The notes under the pieces were generated by a model. It did no database searches and had not been told where the DNA came from. It saw nothing but the letters and a program-made list of their open reading frames with translations. Shown here piece after piece: positions 1 to 5,517 of a stretch of DNA of 6,645 nt. Position numbers and translations under genes: made by a program. Origin of the DNA: an uncultured Clostridia bacterium (GTDB lineage: Bacteria; Bacillota; Clostridia; Peptostreptococcales; Anaerovoracaceae); assembly GCA_937889655.1 (NCBI GenBank), contig CALBZG010000074.1, positions 1 through 6,645 of the forward strand, written 5' to 3'. The stretch's first letter is position 1. Each line of letters opens with the position of its first letter.

Positions 1-1341
1 ATTTTCTCCTCCGCTCAGCACCTTCATCTGGCTGGTGATGTGCTCGTTTGTCAACCCGCATTTGGCCAGCACCGCCCGGACTTCGCCGTTCGTATAGGAA
101 GGAAACTCTTTCCATAGGCTTTCTAGAGCAGTATCGGCACTGTCTCTGTCAGCTTCCTGGGCATAATAGCCGGGGACCAGGAAATCCCCAAGCTCCAGAC
201 TTCCGGATATAAGAGGGATCTCGCCCAATATGGTTCTTAATAATGTCGTCTTTCCCAAACCGTTGGTTCCGACGATAGCAACTTTCTGCCCTCTTTCGAG
301 GGTAAAATCCACCGGCTTCGTCAGGGGTTCAGTGTAGCCGATCACAATATTCTTTCCTTCAACTATAAAACGGCTGGGAGTTCTGGCCATCCTGAATTCA
401 AAGGAAGCCTTCGGTTTCTCGCGGGGCTTTTCAAGCACGGTCATTTTATCCAGCATTTTCTGCCGGCTGTTTGCCATGCCTCGGGTAGCCACACGAGCTT
501 TATTTCTGGCGATCAGATCTTCCATCCGCTCGATTTCCTGCTGCTGCTTTTCATAAGCTTTCACTTCCTGGTTTTTCTTCACGGAGTACATCTGAAGGAA
601 CTTTTCATAGTCGCCGGTATAGCGGGTAAGCTCTCCATCATTGACATGATAGATGACATTGACGACAGAATTCAGGAAGTCCATATCATGGGAAACTAGA
701 ATAAAACTGTTCTCGTATTCCTGCAGGTATCTTCTTAACCATTCTATATGTTCATAATCCAGGTAATTGGTTGGCTCGTCCAATATCAAGATCGAGGGGT
801 CTTCCAGCAGGAGTTTTGTCAGAAGCACCTTGGTGCGCTGTCCGCCGCTCAAAGCAGATACATCCGTATCCAGTCCGATGCTGCCGAGACCCAGTCCGTT
901 TGCGAATTCTTCGATTTTGGCATCCAGCGTGTAGAATCCGCTATGCTCCAGCATGTGCTGGATCTCCCCTGCGTCCTCCATCATCGCTTCTATGTCCATC
1001 TCGTCTTCAGCGGAAGCCATTGCTTCGTAGATCGCAAGCATCTCATTTTCCAGGTCGAACATCCCTCGGAAAGCATCCCGCAGAACCTCTCTTATGGTAC
1101 TGCCTTTTTTAAGCGATGAATGCTGATCCAGGTAACCAACCGTAGCCCGCTTCGACCACTCGACGCGACCTTCATCAGGGGATAATTGCCCCGTAATAAT
1201 ATTTAAAAAGGTGGTTTTCCCTTCGCCGTTGGCTCCGATCAGACCTATATGCTCCCCTTTCAAAAGCTTGAAAGAGGCATTTTCCAATATCCTTCTGTTC
1301 CCGAAACCGTGGGTCACATTTTCTACATTTAATAAACTCAT
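1..1341 (-). CDS. ABC-F family ATPase, 3' end outside window
   Basis: This is a soluble ATPase with two nucleotide-binding domains (NBDs) in one chain and no membrane segments, as in ABC-F proteins that act on the ribosome as translation factors or antibiotic-protection proteins. The 447 codons present run from an ATG at 1341 to the left edge with no stop. NBD1 has Walker A GANGEGKT (residues 36-43), signature LSGGQ (164-168), Walker B ILILDEP (184-190, catalytic Glu189) and the H-loop SHD (217-219). A charged linker, about 245-325, contains the ATRGMANSRQK-type segment typical of the family's tRNA-facing linker. NBD2 has Walker A GTNGLGKT (358-365) and signature LSGGE (442-446), where the window ends, so roughly 70 C-terminal residues are missing. 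NBD1 shows no large EttA-type arm insertion. An AAGGAG ribosome binding site (1346-1351) fixes the start. The subfamily, and so resistance versus housekeeping, cannot be decided here. Confidence 0.95.
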   Translation of the reverse strand, partial: MSLLNVENVTHGFGNRRILENASFKLLKGEHIGLIGANGEGKTTFLNIITGQLSPDEGRVEWSKRATVGYLDQHSSLKKGSTIREVLRDAFRGMFDLENEMLAIYEAMASAEDEMDIEAMMEDAGEIQHMLEHSGFYTLDAKIEEFANGLGLGSIGLDTDVSALSGGQRTKVLLTKLLLEDPSILILDEPTNYLDYEHIEWLRRYLQEYENSFILVSHDMDFLNSVVNVIYHVNDGELTRYTGDYEKFLQMYSVKKNQEVKAYEKQQQEIERMEDLIARNKARVATRGMANSRQKMLDKMTVLEKPREKPKASFEFRMARTPSRFIVEGKNIVIGYTEPLTKPVDFTLERGQKVAIVGTNGLGKTTLLRTILGEIPLISGSLELGDFLVPGYYAQEADRDSADTALESLWKEFPSYTNGEVRAVLAKCGLTNEHITSQMKVLSGGEN

Positions 1342-1352
1342 TTTGCTCCTTA

Positions 1353-1403
1353 TCAGCCGCCGTTCATATAAGACAAATCAACTACAGATCCTTGCATTGA
1401 CAT
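1353..1403 (-). CDS. Possible 16-codon leader peptide upstream of ABC-F
   Basis: On the minus strand an ATG at 1403 opens a frame encoding MSMQGSVVDLSYMNGG, ending in TGA at 1355-1353, two bases before the AAGGAG ribosome binding site of the ABC-F gene. The ATG lies within a few bases of the predicted transcript start and has no ribosome binding site, so it would have to be translated as a nearly leaderless message. Leader peptides control several antibiotic-resistance ABC-F genes, which is the only reason to list it. A chance frame is quite possible, and no clear attenuator hairpin is visible. Confidence 0.2.
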   Translation of the reverse strand: MSMQGSVVDLSYMNGG

Positions 1404-1411
1404 ACCAAGTT

Positions 1412-1440
1412 ATTCTATCCGCATTATTTCTGGATGTCAA
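1412..1440 (-). promoter_or_regulatory. Sigma-A promoter of the ABC-F gene
   Basis: Read on the minus strand, a perfect -35 TTGACA (1440-1435) is followed after 17 bases by TAGAAT (1417-1412, 5 of 6 matches to TATAAT). The predicted transcription start is near 1405, giving a leader of about 65 bases before the ABC-F ATG at 1341. Confidence 0.75.
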
Positions 1441-1466
1441 ATCACATTTTTTGGCCTTTTAGTTTG

Positions 1467-1492
1467 CCCTGTAGTTTTAAAATAAAACAGGG
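1467..1492. promoter_or_regulatory. Inverted repeat CCCTGT-N14-ACAGGG, possible operator
   Basis: Two perfect 6-base arms, CCCTGT (1467-1472) and ACAGGG (1487-1492), flank an AT-rich centre. The right arm lies in the spacer directly upstream of the TATAAT at 1498-1503 that probably serves the gene at 1565. A protein bound here would block that promoter. It is not a terminator, because no T-tract follows on either strand. The binding protein is unknown. Confidence 0.35.
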
Positions 1493-1503
1493 TGCGTTAT
1501 AAT
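1476..1503 (+). promoter_or_regulatory. Probable promoter of the gene at 1565
   Basis: A perfect -10 TATAAT lies at 1498-1503. The -35 is poor: TTTAAA (1476-1481, 16-base spacer) matches 4 of 6, and TTTTAA (1475-1480, 17-base spacer) matches 3 of 6. A weak -35 with an inverted repeat covering it would suit an activated or repressed promoter. The predicted start near 1510 leaves a leader of about 55 bases. Confidence 0.5.
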
Positions 1504-1564
1504 TATTGCAGTGATAAATGAGTAAATGCAGAAAACAATAAAGCAAATCAAGGGGGATAAGAAC

Positions 1565-2131
1565 ATGATAACAGATCCGGTACGCACATCGCATTTCGGT
1601 TCAAGAGCAATGACAGAAGAAGAGGTGCAGACGTTTCTAACAAGAATACGTTATGGCACATTAAGCTACGTTGGATCAGAAGGCTGGCCGGACTCACGGG
1701 TACTGAATTTCGGCATATATGAGGGTGATTTTTATTTTCATTCCCATAAAGCTAAAGGCGAAAAACTGCCTTTCATATCCGACGGGCAAAAAGCCTGCAT
1801 CAGTTTTTATGAACCTTCGCCCGATGTGGGTCTGATGCGCCACTGCCAGCATAACAGCGTGCTTGTCTATGGAAATGTAGAAAGACTCGATAACAGAACG
1901 GAATATCTTGAAGAAGCCTACGATGGCCTTGCTAACATGTGCGATTACGGCGGCACACCTTGGAAGGCCTATCCTGAAAAATTCGAACAGATCAAAAGGA
2001 CTTGCAGTATTTTCCGGGTAAAACCTATCTACATAGTTGGAAAACTGACGATGTTTACTTCACTGCCGGAGATGTCCTATCTCGAATTGCAGCATTGCAG
2101 GCTGGGCGGAAAAACGACACCGGATTTCTAA
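1565..2131 (+). CDS. Pyridoxamine 5'-phosphate oxidase-like flavoprotein
   Basis: The 188-residue product has the split-barrel fold pattern of the pyridoxamine 5'-phosphate oxidase-like / Nim superfamily, whose members usually bind FMN, F420 or heme. Visible signs are an N-terminal helix followed by YGTLSYVGSEGWPDSRVLNF (beta strands), then DFYFHSHKAKGEKL (about residues 55-68) with the family's YFHS...K.G.K signature and His59. A later strand, SVLVYGNVERL, corresponds to SVIAFG in the two shorter paralogs in this window. A Trp/Tyr-rich C-terminal part (GGTPWKAYPEKFEQIKRT...FRVKPIYIVGKL) is absent from them. The start is the ATG at 1565, eight bases after AGGGGG (1551-1556). The in-frame ATG at 1526 has no comparable site. 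Exact substrate is unknown: true PNPOx, Nim-type reductase and general flavin protein are all possible. The gene converges on the MocR regulator. Confidence 0.85.
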   Translation: MITDPVRTSHFGSRAMTEEEVQTFLTRIRYGTLSYVGSEGWPDSRVLNFGIYEGDFYFHSHKAKGEKLPFISDGQKACISFYEPSPDVGLMRHCQHNSVLVYGNVERLDNRTEYLEEAYDGLANMCDYGGTPWKAYPEKFEQIKRTCSIFRVKPIYIVGKLTMFTSLPEMSYLELQHCRLGGKTTPDF

Positions 2132-2185
2132 TCTGAAAACTTGGTTGCCGATGCTTTAATAATATCCATACAAGCAAATAAGCCA

Positions 2186-2218
2186 TAACAGCCATACCCA
2201 ATCTGAGTATGGCTGTTA
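2186..2218. terminator. Hairpin between convergent genes, likely two-way terminator
   Basis: A perfect 12-bp stem, TAACAGCCATAC (2186-2197) with GTATGGCTGTTA (2207-2218), encloses a 9-base loop. It sits between the stop of the oxidase-like gene (2131) and the stop of the MocR gene (2249), where a shared terminator is expected. The T-tracts are weak on both sides (TTAATATG on the plus strand, TTATGGCTTATTTG on the minus strand), so termination efficiency is uncertain. Confidence 0.65.
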
Positions 2219-2248
2219 ATATGCTTACGTATGAGGGGTCTTCAGCTA

Positions 2249-3664
2249 TCAGAACCAGGCTGAGTTTAGCAGCTTAATTCCTTCAATGATATCCTCTTCG
2301 GACAGGCCGCTATAGCCGATAAGAACCATATTATCCGAATAATTCATCGGATTTGAAAAATAGTTGGAGACCGGATACACAGTGACACCAGCGTGGCTGG
2401 CTTTTTCAATCAATTCTTTTTCACAAAGTCCATTCTTAACTTCGAGCAAAATATGAAGGCCTCCGTTTTTCCCATAAATCTTTACCTTTTCGCCCATCAG
2501 GCCGTTTATAGTCTCAACAAGAATATCATGCTTTTTCTTATTGGATAGACAGACCTTGCGGAGATGCCTATTCCAATAGCCCTGACGCATGAACTCACAC
2601 AATACTGCCTGTTCAAGCCATGGGACTCCGCAATTATATTTGTTCATGACCGAATGATACCTTTCAAGCAATGTCTGAGGCAAGACGATAAAGCTTGTCC
2701 GAAGACCCGGCGCGAAAGCCTTTGAAAAAGTATTTAAGTAGATGACTCGCCCCTTCTTGTCCAGGGACTGCATGGAAGGTATGGGCCTGCTGTTATAACG
2801 CAGTTCGCTGTCGTAATCATCCTCAATAATATAGGCGTCGTTATTGTCCGCCCATTCGAGAAGATTCAGCCGCTTATTTATTTTGGTCACACACCCGTAT
2901 GGGAACTGGTGGGAAGGCGTCAGGTATAAAAGCCTCGCGGAGGTTTCTTCGAGAGCATCCATATCAATGCCATCTTCCTGTAGCCTCAACGGGACGATTT
3001 CAAGACCATGATTGATGAAAACCGTTCGCGCGCTGTCATAAGAGGGCTCTTCAACTGCAACTGCCTTAATCTCATTCATCAGCAATTCAGACACAAGATT
3101 CAAACAGGAAAGGGTGCCTGAGCATAGGATGATCTGATCTGGCCTGCAAACCACACCTCTGGAATCGAAAAGATATCGCATGATCTCCAAACGAAGATCC
3201 TGAAGGCCTTTTCGGTCATTATATGCGGCCATACAGTCGACATTTTCTGAAGTTAGAGCCTGATTGACCAACTTTCTCCAGGTATGGAGCGGAAAATCCG
3301 TGATGCTTAATCGCCCATACTGAAAATTATATTTTCTTTCTTTGACGACACCTTGTTCATGAGGCATTTCCAGCGGAGCCTTACCGGCTCCACGGGATAC
3401 TGTTATATATTTATGGTAGAGATCCGATTCTATTTCACGAACCTTAAAACCGCTGCACATTTTACTGGATACATATCCTTCTGAGCTAAGCTGTTGATAG
3501 GCGCTTTCTACGGTGTTTCTGCTGACCTGAAGGTCGTTCGCCAAAGACCTGATTGGAGGGAGAATCGTTCCGCCTTCAATAATTCCGGTTGCGATCTGCT
3601 CCCGATAATAATAGTAGATTTGCATATACAAGGGATGTCCTGAATTCTTGTCCAATACCAGCAT
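2249..3664 (-). CDS. MocR family (GntR) regulator with PLP-binding aminotransferase domain
   Basis: This is a two-domain transcription regulator of 471 residues, the usual size for MocR proteins. Residues 8-75 form a GntR winged helix-turn-helix, with LPPIRSLANDLQVSRNTVES and YQQLSSEGYV as recognition region and wing. After a linker (about 76-110) comes a class I aminotransferase-like domain with TPSHQFPYG (249-257), EDDYDSELRY (281-290) and NTFSKAFAPGLR, in which Lys315 should carry PLP. MocR members such as PdxR and GabR use PLP or its adducts as signal. The likely start is the ATG at 3664, nine bases after AGGAGG (3679-3674). A longer frame from a TTG at 3682 would begin immediately before that ribosome binding site and place it inside the coding sequence. 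No pdxST or gabT gene lies nearby. The divergent Nim-like gene and itself are the obvious targets. Confidence 0.93.
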   Translation of the reverse strand: MLVLDKNSGHPLYMQIYYYYREQIATGIIEGGTILPPIRSLANDLQVSRNTVESAYQQLSSEGYVSSKMCSGFKVREIESDLYHKYITVSRGAGKAPLEMPHEQGVVKERKYNFQYGRLSITDFPLHTWRKLVNQALTSENVDCMAAYNDRKGLQDLRLEIMRYLFDSRGVVCRPDQIILCSGTLSCLNLVSELLMNEIKAVAVEEPSYDSARTVFINHGLEIVPLRLQEDGIDMDALEETSARLLYLTPSHQFPYGCVTKINKRLNLLEWADNNDAYIIEDDYDSELRYNSRPIPSMQSLDKKGRVIYLNTFSKAFAPGLRTSFIVLPQTLLERYHSVMNKYNCGVPWLEQAVLCEFMRQGYWNRHLRKVCLSNKKKHDILVETINGLMGEKVKIYGKNGGLHILLEVKNGLCEKELIEKASHAGVTVYPVSNYFSNPMNYSDNMVLIGYSGLSEEDIIEGIKLLNSAWF

Positions 3665-3713
3665 ACTGCCGATCCTCCTCAATTGTACCCATTAATATTA
3701 ACGATATTGCCCC

Positions 3714-3742
3714 TTTTCATACAGCCATGCCAATTATATAAT
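3714..3742 (+). promoter_or_regulatory. Promoter of the Nim-like gene at 3787
   Basis: TTTTCA (3714-3719, 4 of 6 matches) is followed after 17 bases by a perfect TATAAT (3737-3742). The predicted start is near 3749, about 38 bases before the ATG at 3787. It faces the MocR promoter and shares the same -10 palindrome, so RNA polymerase should be able to occupy only one of the two at a time. Confidence 0.6.
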
Positions 3743-3761
3743 AAATGAAAACATGATTCAA
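3733..3761 (-). promoter_or_regulatory. Promoter of the MocR gene
   Basis: On the minus strand, TTGAAT (3761-3756) and TATAAT (3738-3733) are separated by 17 bases. The predicted start is near 3726, leaving a leader of about 60 bases. The -10 overlaps the -10 of the opposite promoter by two bases, within the palindrome ATTATATAAT (3733-3742). Confidence 0.65.
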
Positions 3762-3772
3762 ATAAATTTGAA
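3757..3772. promoter_or_regulatory. Inverted repeat TTCAAAT-AA-ATTTGAA, possible MocR operator
   Basis: Two perfect 7-base arms (3757-3763 and 3766-3772) are separated by AA. The left arm overlaps the -35 of the MocR promoter (3756-3761), and the whole element lies in the early leader of the Nim-like gene, ending two bases before its GGAGGGG ribosome binding site (3775-3781). A bound protein could silence both genes. Arms are AT-rich, so chance is not excluded, and many MocR proteins bind direct rather than inverted repeats. Confidence 0.4.
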
Positions 3773-3786
3773 ACGGAGGGGTTTTT

Positions 3787-4251
3787 ATGTTCAAAGAAAT
3801 GAGAAGAAAAGACAAAATGCTCACCAACGAGGAAATGCTCGATATCATGAATACAGCAGAATACGGGATATTGTCTACCATCGGCGAGGATGGATATCCT
3901 TATGGAGTGCCGGTCAATTTTATTTATCAGAATGGCGACATTTATTTCCACTCGGCATTGACCGGGCATAAGCTGGACAATATTGCATTCAGCGATAAAG
4001 TGTGCTTTTGTGTTGTGATAGATGTCGAACTGATTCCGGATGACTTCAACACCAAATATAAGAGCGTGATCGCTTTTGGTGATATAACGGAGGTAGAAGA
4101 AACTGAAAAGAAGGACCTCTATGTGGCGTTTCTCCATAAATTCTCCGGTGACTATATGGAATCCGGCATGGAATATATAAAGAATGCAGGAGAGAAAGCA
4201 AGGATATTTAAAATATCCGTCAAGCACATGACCGCAAAAGGTAAAAAATAG
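3787..4251 (+). CDS. Nim-type pyridoxamine 5'-phosphate oxidase family protein
   Basis: The 154-residue product belongs to the small PNPOx-like split-barrel family that includes the NimA 5-nitroimidazole-resistance proteins. It opens with MFKEMRRKDKMLTNEE, the usual N-terminal helix of the family, followed by GILSTIGEDGYPYGVPVNF, then DIYFHSALTGHKLDNI (51-66, with His55) and KSVIAFGDI (92-100). These are the strands and loop that line the cofactor site in the family, usually FMN-binding. A strong GGAGGGG ribosome binding site (3775-3781) fixes the start. It is divergent from the MocR gene and about 42 of its first 98 residues are identical to those of the protein at 4936, without gaps. Substrate is unknown. 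The family name does not prove nitroimidazole resistance. Confidence 0.88.
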   Translation: MFKEMRRKDKMLTNEEMLDIMNTAEYGILSTIGEDGYPYGVPVNFIYQNGDIYFHSALTGHKLDNIAFSDKVCFCVVIDVELIPDDFNTKYKSVIAFGDITEVEETEKKDLYVAFLHKFSGDYMESGMEYIKNAGEKARIFKISVKHMTAKGKK

Positions 4252-4314
4252 ACGCATATAATATTGCCCCTATTTCCAACCGGCATTTTATTGGGCGGAG
4301 ATTGTTTCTGTGCA

Positions 4315-4342
4315 TTGACTTTCAGGGGAGAATATATATAAT
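4315..4342 (+). promoter_or_regulatory. Promoter of the riboswitch-gdx transcript
   Basis: TTGACT (4315-4320, 5 of 6 matches) is followed by a 16-base spacer and a perfect TATAAT (4337-4342). The predicted start near 4349 lies about 47 bases upstream of the riboswitch core. It is among the best promoter matches in the window, as expected for a gene whose control is left to transcription termination. Confidence 0.7.
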
Positions 4343-4395
4343 TAAATTTGCGCTGAAAGAATACTGCCTTGAAAAAGAATTAAATACTTAAGTTT

Positions 4396-4484
4396 TCTAG
4401 GGTTCCGCAGTCTGACTGGCCCGCGACCGAGAGAGAACTCACGGTTTTTCAAGCCGTGTCACGGAAGGATAAAAGCCTGGGAGA
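4396..4484 (+). ncRNA. Guanidine-I riboswitch (ykkC leader) aptamer
   Basis: The leader carries the conserved ykkC elements in order: CTAGGGTTCCG (4397-4407), an ACTGG...CCGAGAG segment (4414-4433), a hairpin with arms CACGG (4440-4444) and CCGTG (4454-4458), then ACGGAAGGATAAAAGCCTGG (4461-4480) and GAGA. A closing helix can be drawn: TCT (4396-4398) with AGA (4482-4484) and AGG (4399-4401) with CCT (4476-4478), with GGG looped out. Guanidine-I aptamers bind free guanidinium and switch on exporters or guanidine-degrading enzymes. The next gene is a Gdx-type exporter, which agrees with the aptamer class. The exact class was judged by eye from the conserved motifs. Confidence 0.93.
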
Positions 4485-4520
4485 TATCAAGAGGATATCT
4501 TTCAGGCTTGATTTTATTTT
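4473..4520 (+). terminator. Riboswitch-controlled intrinsic terminator
   Basis: A 16-bp stem pairs AAGCCTGGGAGATATC (4473-4488) with GATATCTTTCAGGCTT (4494-4509), including two G-U pairs, around the loop AAGAG, and is followed by GATTTTATTTT (4510-4520). Its 5' arm contains the CCT and AGA that close the guanidine aptamer (4476-4484), so aptamer and terminator cannot both form. Ligand binding should therefore stop termination and turn gdx on. Confidence 0.92.
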
Positions 4521-4534
4521 ACGGAGGTGAAAAC

Positions 4535-4852
4535 ATGGCATGGATCTATTTGACAGTTGCGGGTATTTTTGAAATCATATGGGCAGTAGGCCTGAAATAT
4601 GCTCAGGGCTTCACAAAACTGATCCCTTCTTTGATAACGTTGGGGGGTATGGCAGTAAGCTTCTATTTATTGTCACTGGCAATCAAGACGATACCGATCG
4701 GAACGGCATATGCAGTCTGGACCGGGATCGGCGCTTTGGGAGCAGTGATGCTGGGTATCATTGTATTTAATGAGCCCGTCAACATTTGGCGCATTGCATT
4801 TATCGGGTTGATTCTGGCGGGGATTATAGGTTTGAAATACACTTCGATCTAA
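4535..4852 (+). CDS. gdx: Gdx guanidinium exporter (SMR family, SugE type)
   Basis: This is a 105-residue small multidrug resistance protein with four membrane helices (about 3-21, 28-48, 57-77, 84-103) that works as an antiparallel dimer exchanging guanidinium for protons. The proton/substrate Glu13 lies in GIFEIIW, with Trp16, Ser42, Tyr59 and Trp62 in [16 protein letters not shown]. These are positions that mark the Gdx (SugE) subtype rather than EmrE-like multidrug exporters. Its single-chain length is complete and the dimer partner is probably a second copy, since no paired SMR gene is adjacent. The ATG at 4535, six bases after GGAGGT (4523-4528), is the start. A TTG at 4508 lies inside the terminator stem and is not used. 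The guanidine-I riboswitch directly upstream supports the substrate assignment. Confidence 0.96.
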   Translation: MAWIYLTVAGIFEIIWAVGLKYAQGFTKLIPSLITLGGMAVSFYLLSLAIKTIPIGTAYAVWTGIGALGAVMLGIIVFNEPVNIWRIAFIGLILAGIIGLKYTSI

Positions 4853-4881
4853 TCCCGATAAGGATCAAGCATATTGTATAA

Positions 4882-4910
4882 TTGTATCGGTTGATTTTGG
4901 ATGATAGGAT
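4882..4910 (+). promoter_or_regulatory. Weak promoter candidate before the gene at 4936
   Basis: TTGTAT (4882-4887) and TAGGAT (4905-4910) are 17 bases apart but match consensus at only 3 and 4 of 6 positions. A perfect TATAAT at 4877-4882 has no usable -35. No terminator is visible between gdx and the next gene (83-base gap), so read-through from the guanidine-controlled transcript is an equal possibility. Confidence 0.3.
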
Positions 4911-4935
4911 AATATTTTGAAAGTGAGGAATATCC

Positions 4936-5424
4936 ATGTTTAGGGAAATGAGGAGAAGCAAACAACTATTATCAGAGGAAAACACTGCTGCTGTAATGGA
5001 CCGCTGCACAAACGGCGCTCTGGCATGCCTGGGTGACGACGAATACCCCTATTCCGTACCATTAAGCTACGTCTATTTCAATAAAAAAATCTATTTTCAC
5101 TCAGCAAAAGCCGGGCACAAAATAGACGCCATAACCAAATACCCAAAGGTATCCTTTTCAGTAACAGACGAAGATACCATCGTAAGCAGCGAATACACGA
5201 CCTATTTCCGAAGCGTGATCGCTTTTGGGAAGACGAGGATCGTAGAGGGTGAGGAGCGACAGCAAGCCTTCATGGCCATGGTAAAAAAATATTCAGGCGA
5301 CCAGCCGGAAGAAGACCAGCTCAAGGAAGTGAACGAGTGCGCTCAGGCATTAATAATTGCCATCGACATTGAGCATATCACCGGCAAAGAAGCGATTGAA
5401 TTCGTCAAGGCAAAGAACGTATAA
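4936..5424 (+). CDS. Nim-type pyridoxamine 5'-phosphate oxidase family protein (second short copy)
   Basis: The 162-residue product is of the same small split-barrel family as the protein at 3787, with MFREMRRSKQLLSEEN, GALACLGDDEYPYSVPLSYV, KIYFHSAKAGHKIDAI (51-66, His55) and RSVIAFGKTRIVE (92-104). It matches the common Nim pattern better than the other two copies, notably at YPYSVPLSYVY and TTYFRSVIAFG. Members usually bind a flavin and reduce small substrates. The actual substrate here is unknown. The start is set by GAGGA (4925-4929), six bases before the ATG. It follows gdx in the same direction after 83 bases with no terminator, so it may be partly under guanidine control. The last codons overlap a candidate promoter for the next gene. 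Confidence 0.9.
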   Translation: MFREMRRSKQLLSEENTAAVMDRCTNGALACLGDDEYPYSVPLSYVYFNKKIYFHSAKAGHKIDAITKYPKVSFSVTDEDTIVSSEYTTYFRSVIAFGKTRIVEGEERQQAFMAMVKKYSGDQPEEDQLKEVNECAQALIIAIDIEHITGKEAIEFVKAKNV

Positions 5425-5425
5425 T
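5396..5425 (+). promoter_or_regulatory. Candidate promoter of the lipoprotein gene, inside the end of the preceding gene
   Basis: TTGAAT (5396-5401) and a perfect TATAAT (5420-5425) are 18 bases apart. The -10 contains the TAA stop (5422-5424) of the Nim-like gene. The predicted start near 5432 leaves about 85 bases before the ATG at 5518. It would uncouple the lipoprotein from the genes upstream. Confidence 0.5.
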
Positions 5426-5517
5426 GACGATATACAATCGATAATAGAAAATGTGCATCAAACAATAGAATCAGATGGGCAGATGACGCCCACCAGTAGA
5501 CCCCAACAGGAGGAACG

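Noticed and set aside
748..1119. Open frames of 113 and 123 codons on the plus strand
   Set aside because: They lie opposite the ABC-F coding sequence, whose Walker and signature motifs are intact in the minus frame. They have low-complexity, Cys/His/Arg-rich products with no recognisable motif.
3692..3701. Perfect 10-base palindrome TTAATATTAA in the MocR leader
   Set aside because: It is made only of A and T and short, so chance is the simpler explanation. It lies downstream of the predicted MocR start without matching the other inverted repeat.
3679..4257. 192-codon frame on the minus strand
   Set aside because: It is the shadow of the Nim-like gene at 3787, covers both divergent promoters and has no supporting ribosome binding site or family features.
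3704..4271. Repeated 11-mer ATATTGCCCCT at 3704-3714 and 4261-4271, flanking the Nim-like gene
   Set aside because: A few identical 11-mers are expected by chance in a window this size. The match does not extend, and there is no sign of a mobile unit between the copies.
4824..5009. 61-codon minus-strand frame spanning the gdx end and the next gene's start
   Set aside because: It overlaps two well supported genes and shows no family features.
5476..5492. Small hairpin TGGGC-N7-GCCCA before the lipoprotein gene
   Set aside because: Only five base pairs, no T-tract after it and no overlap with the ribosome binding site, so neither a terminator nor a clear translational switch.
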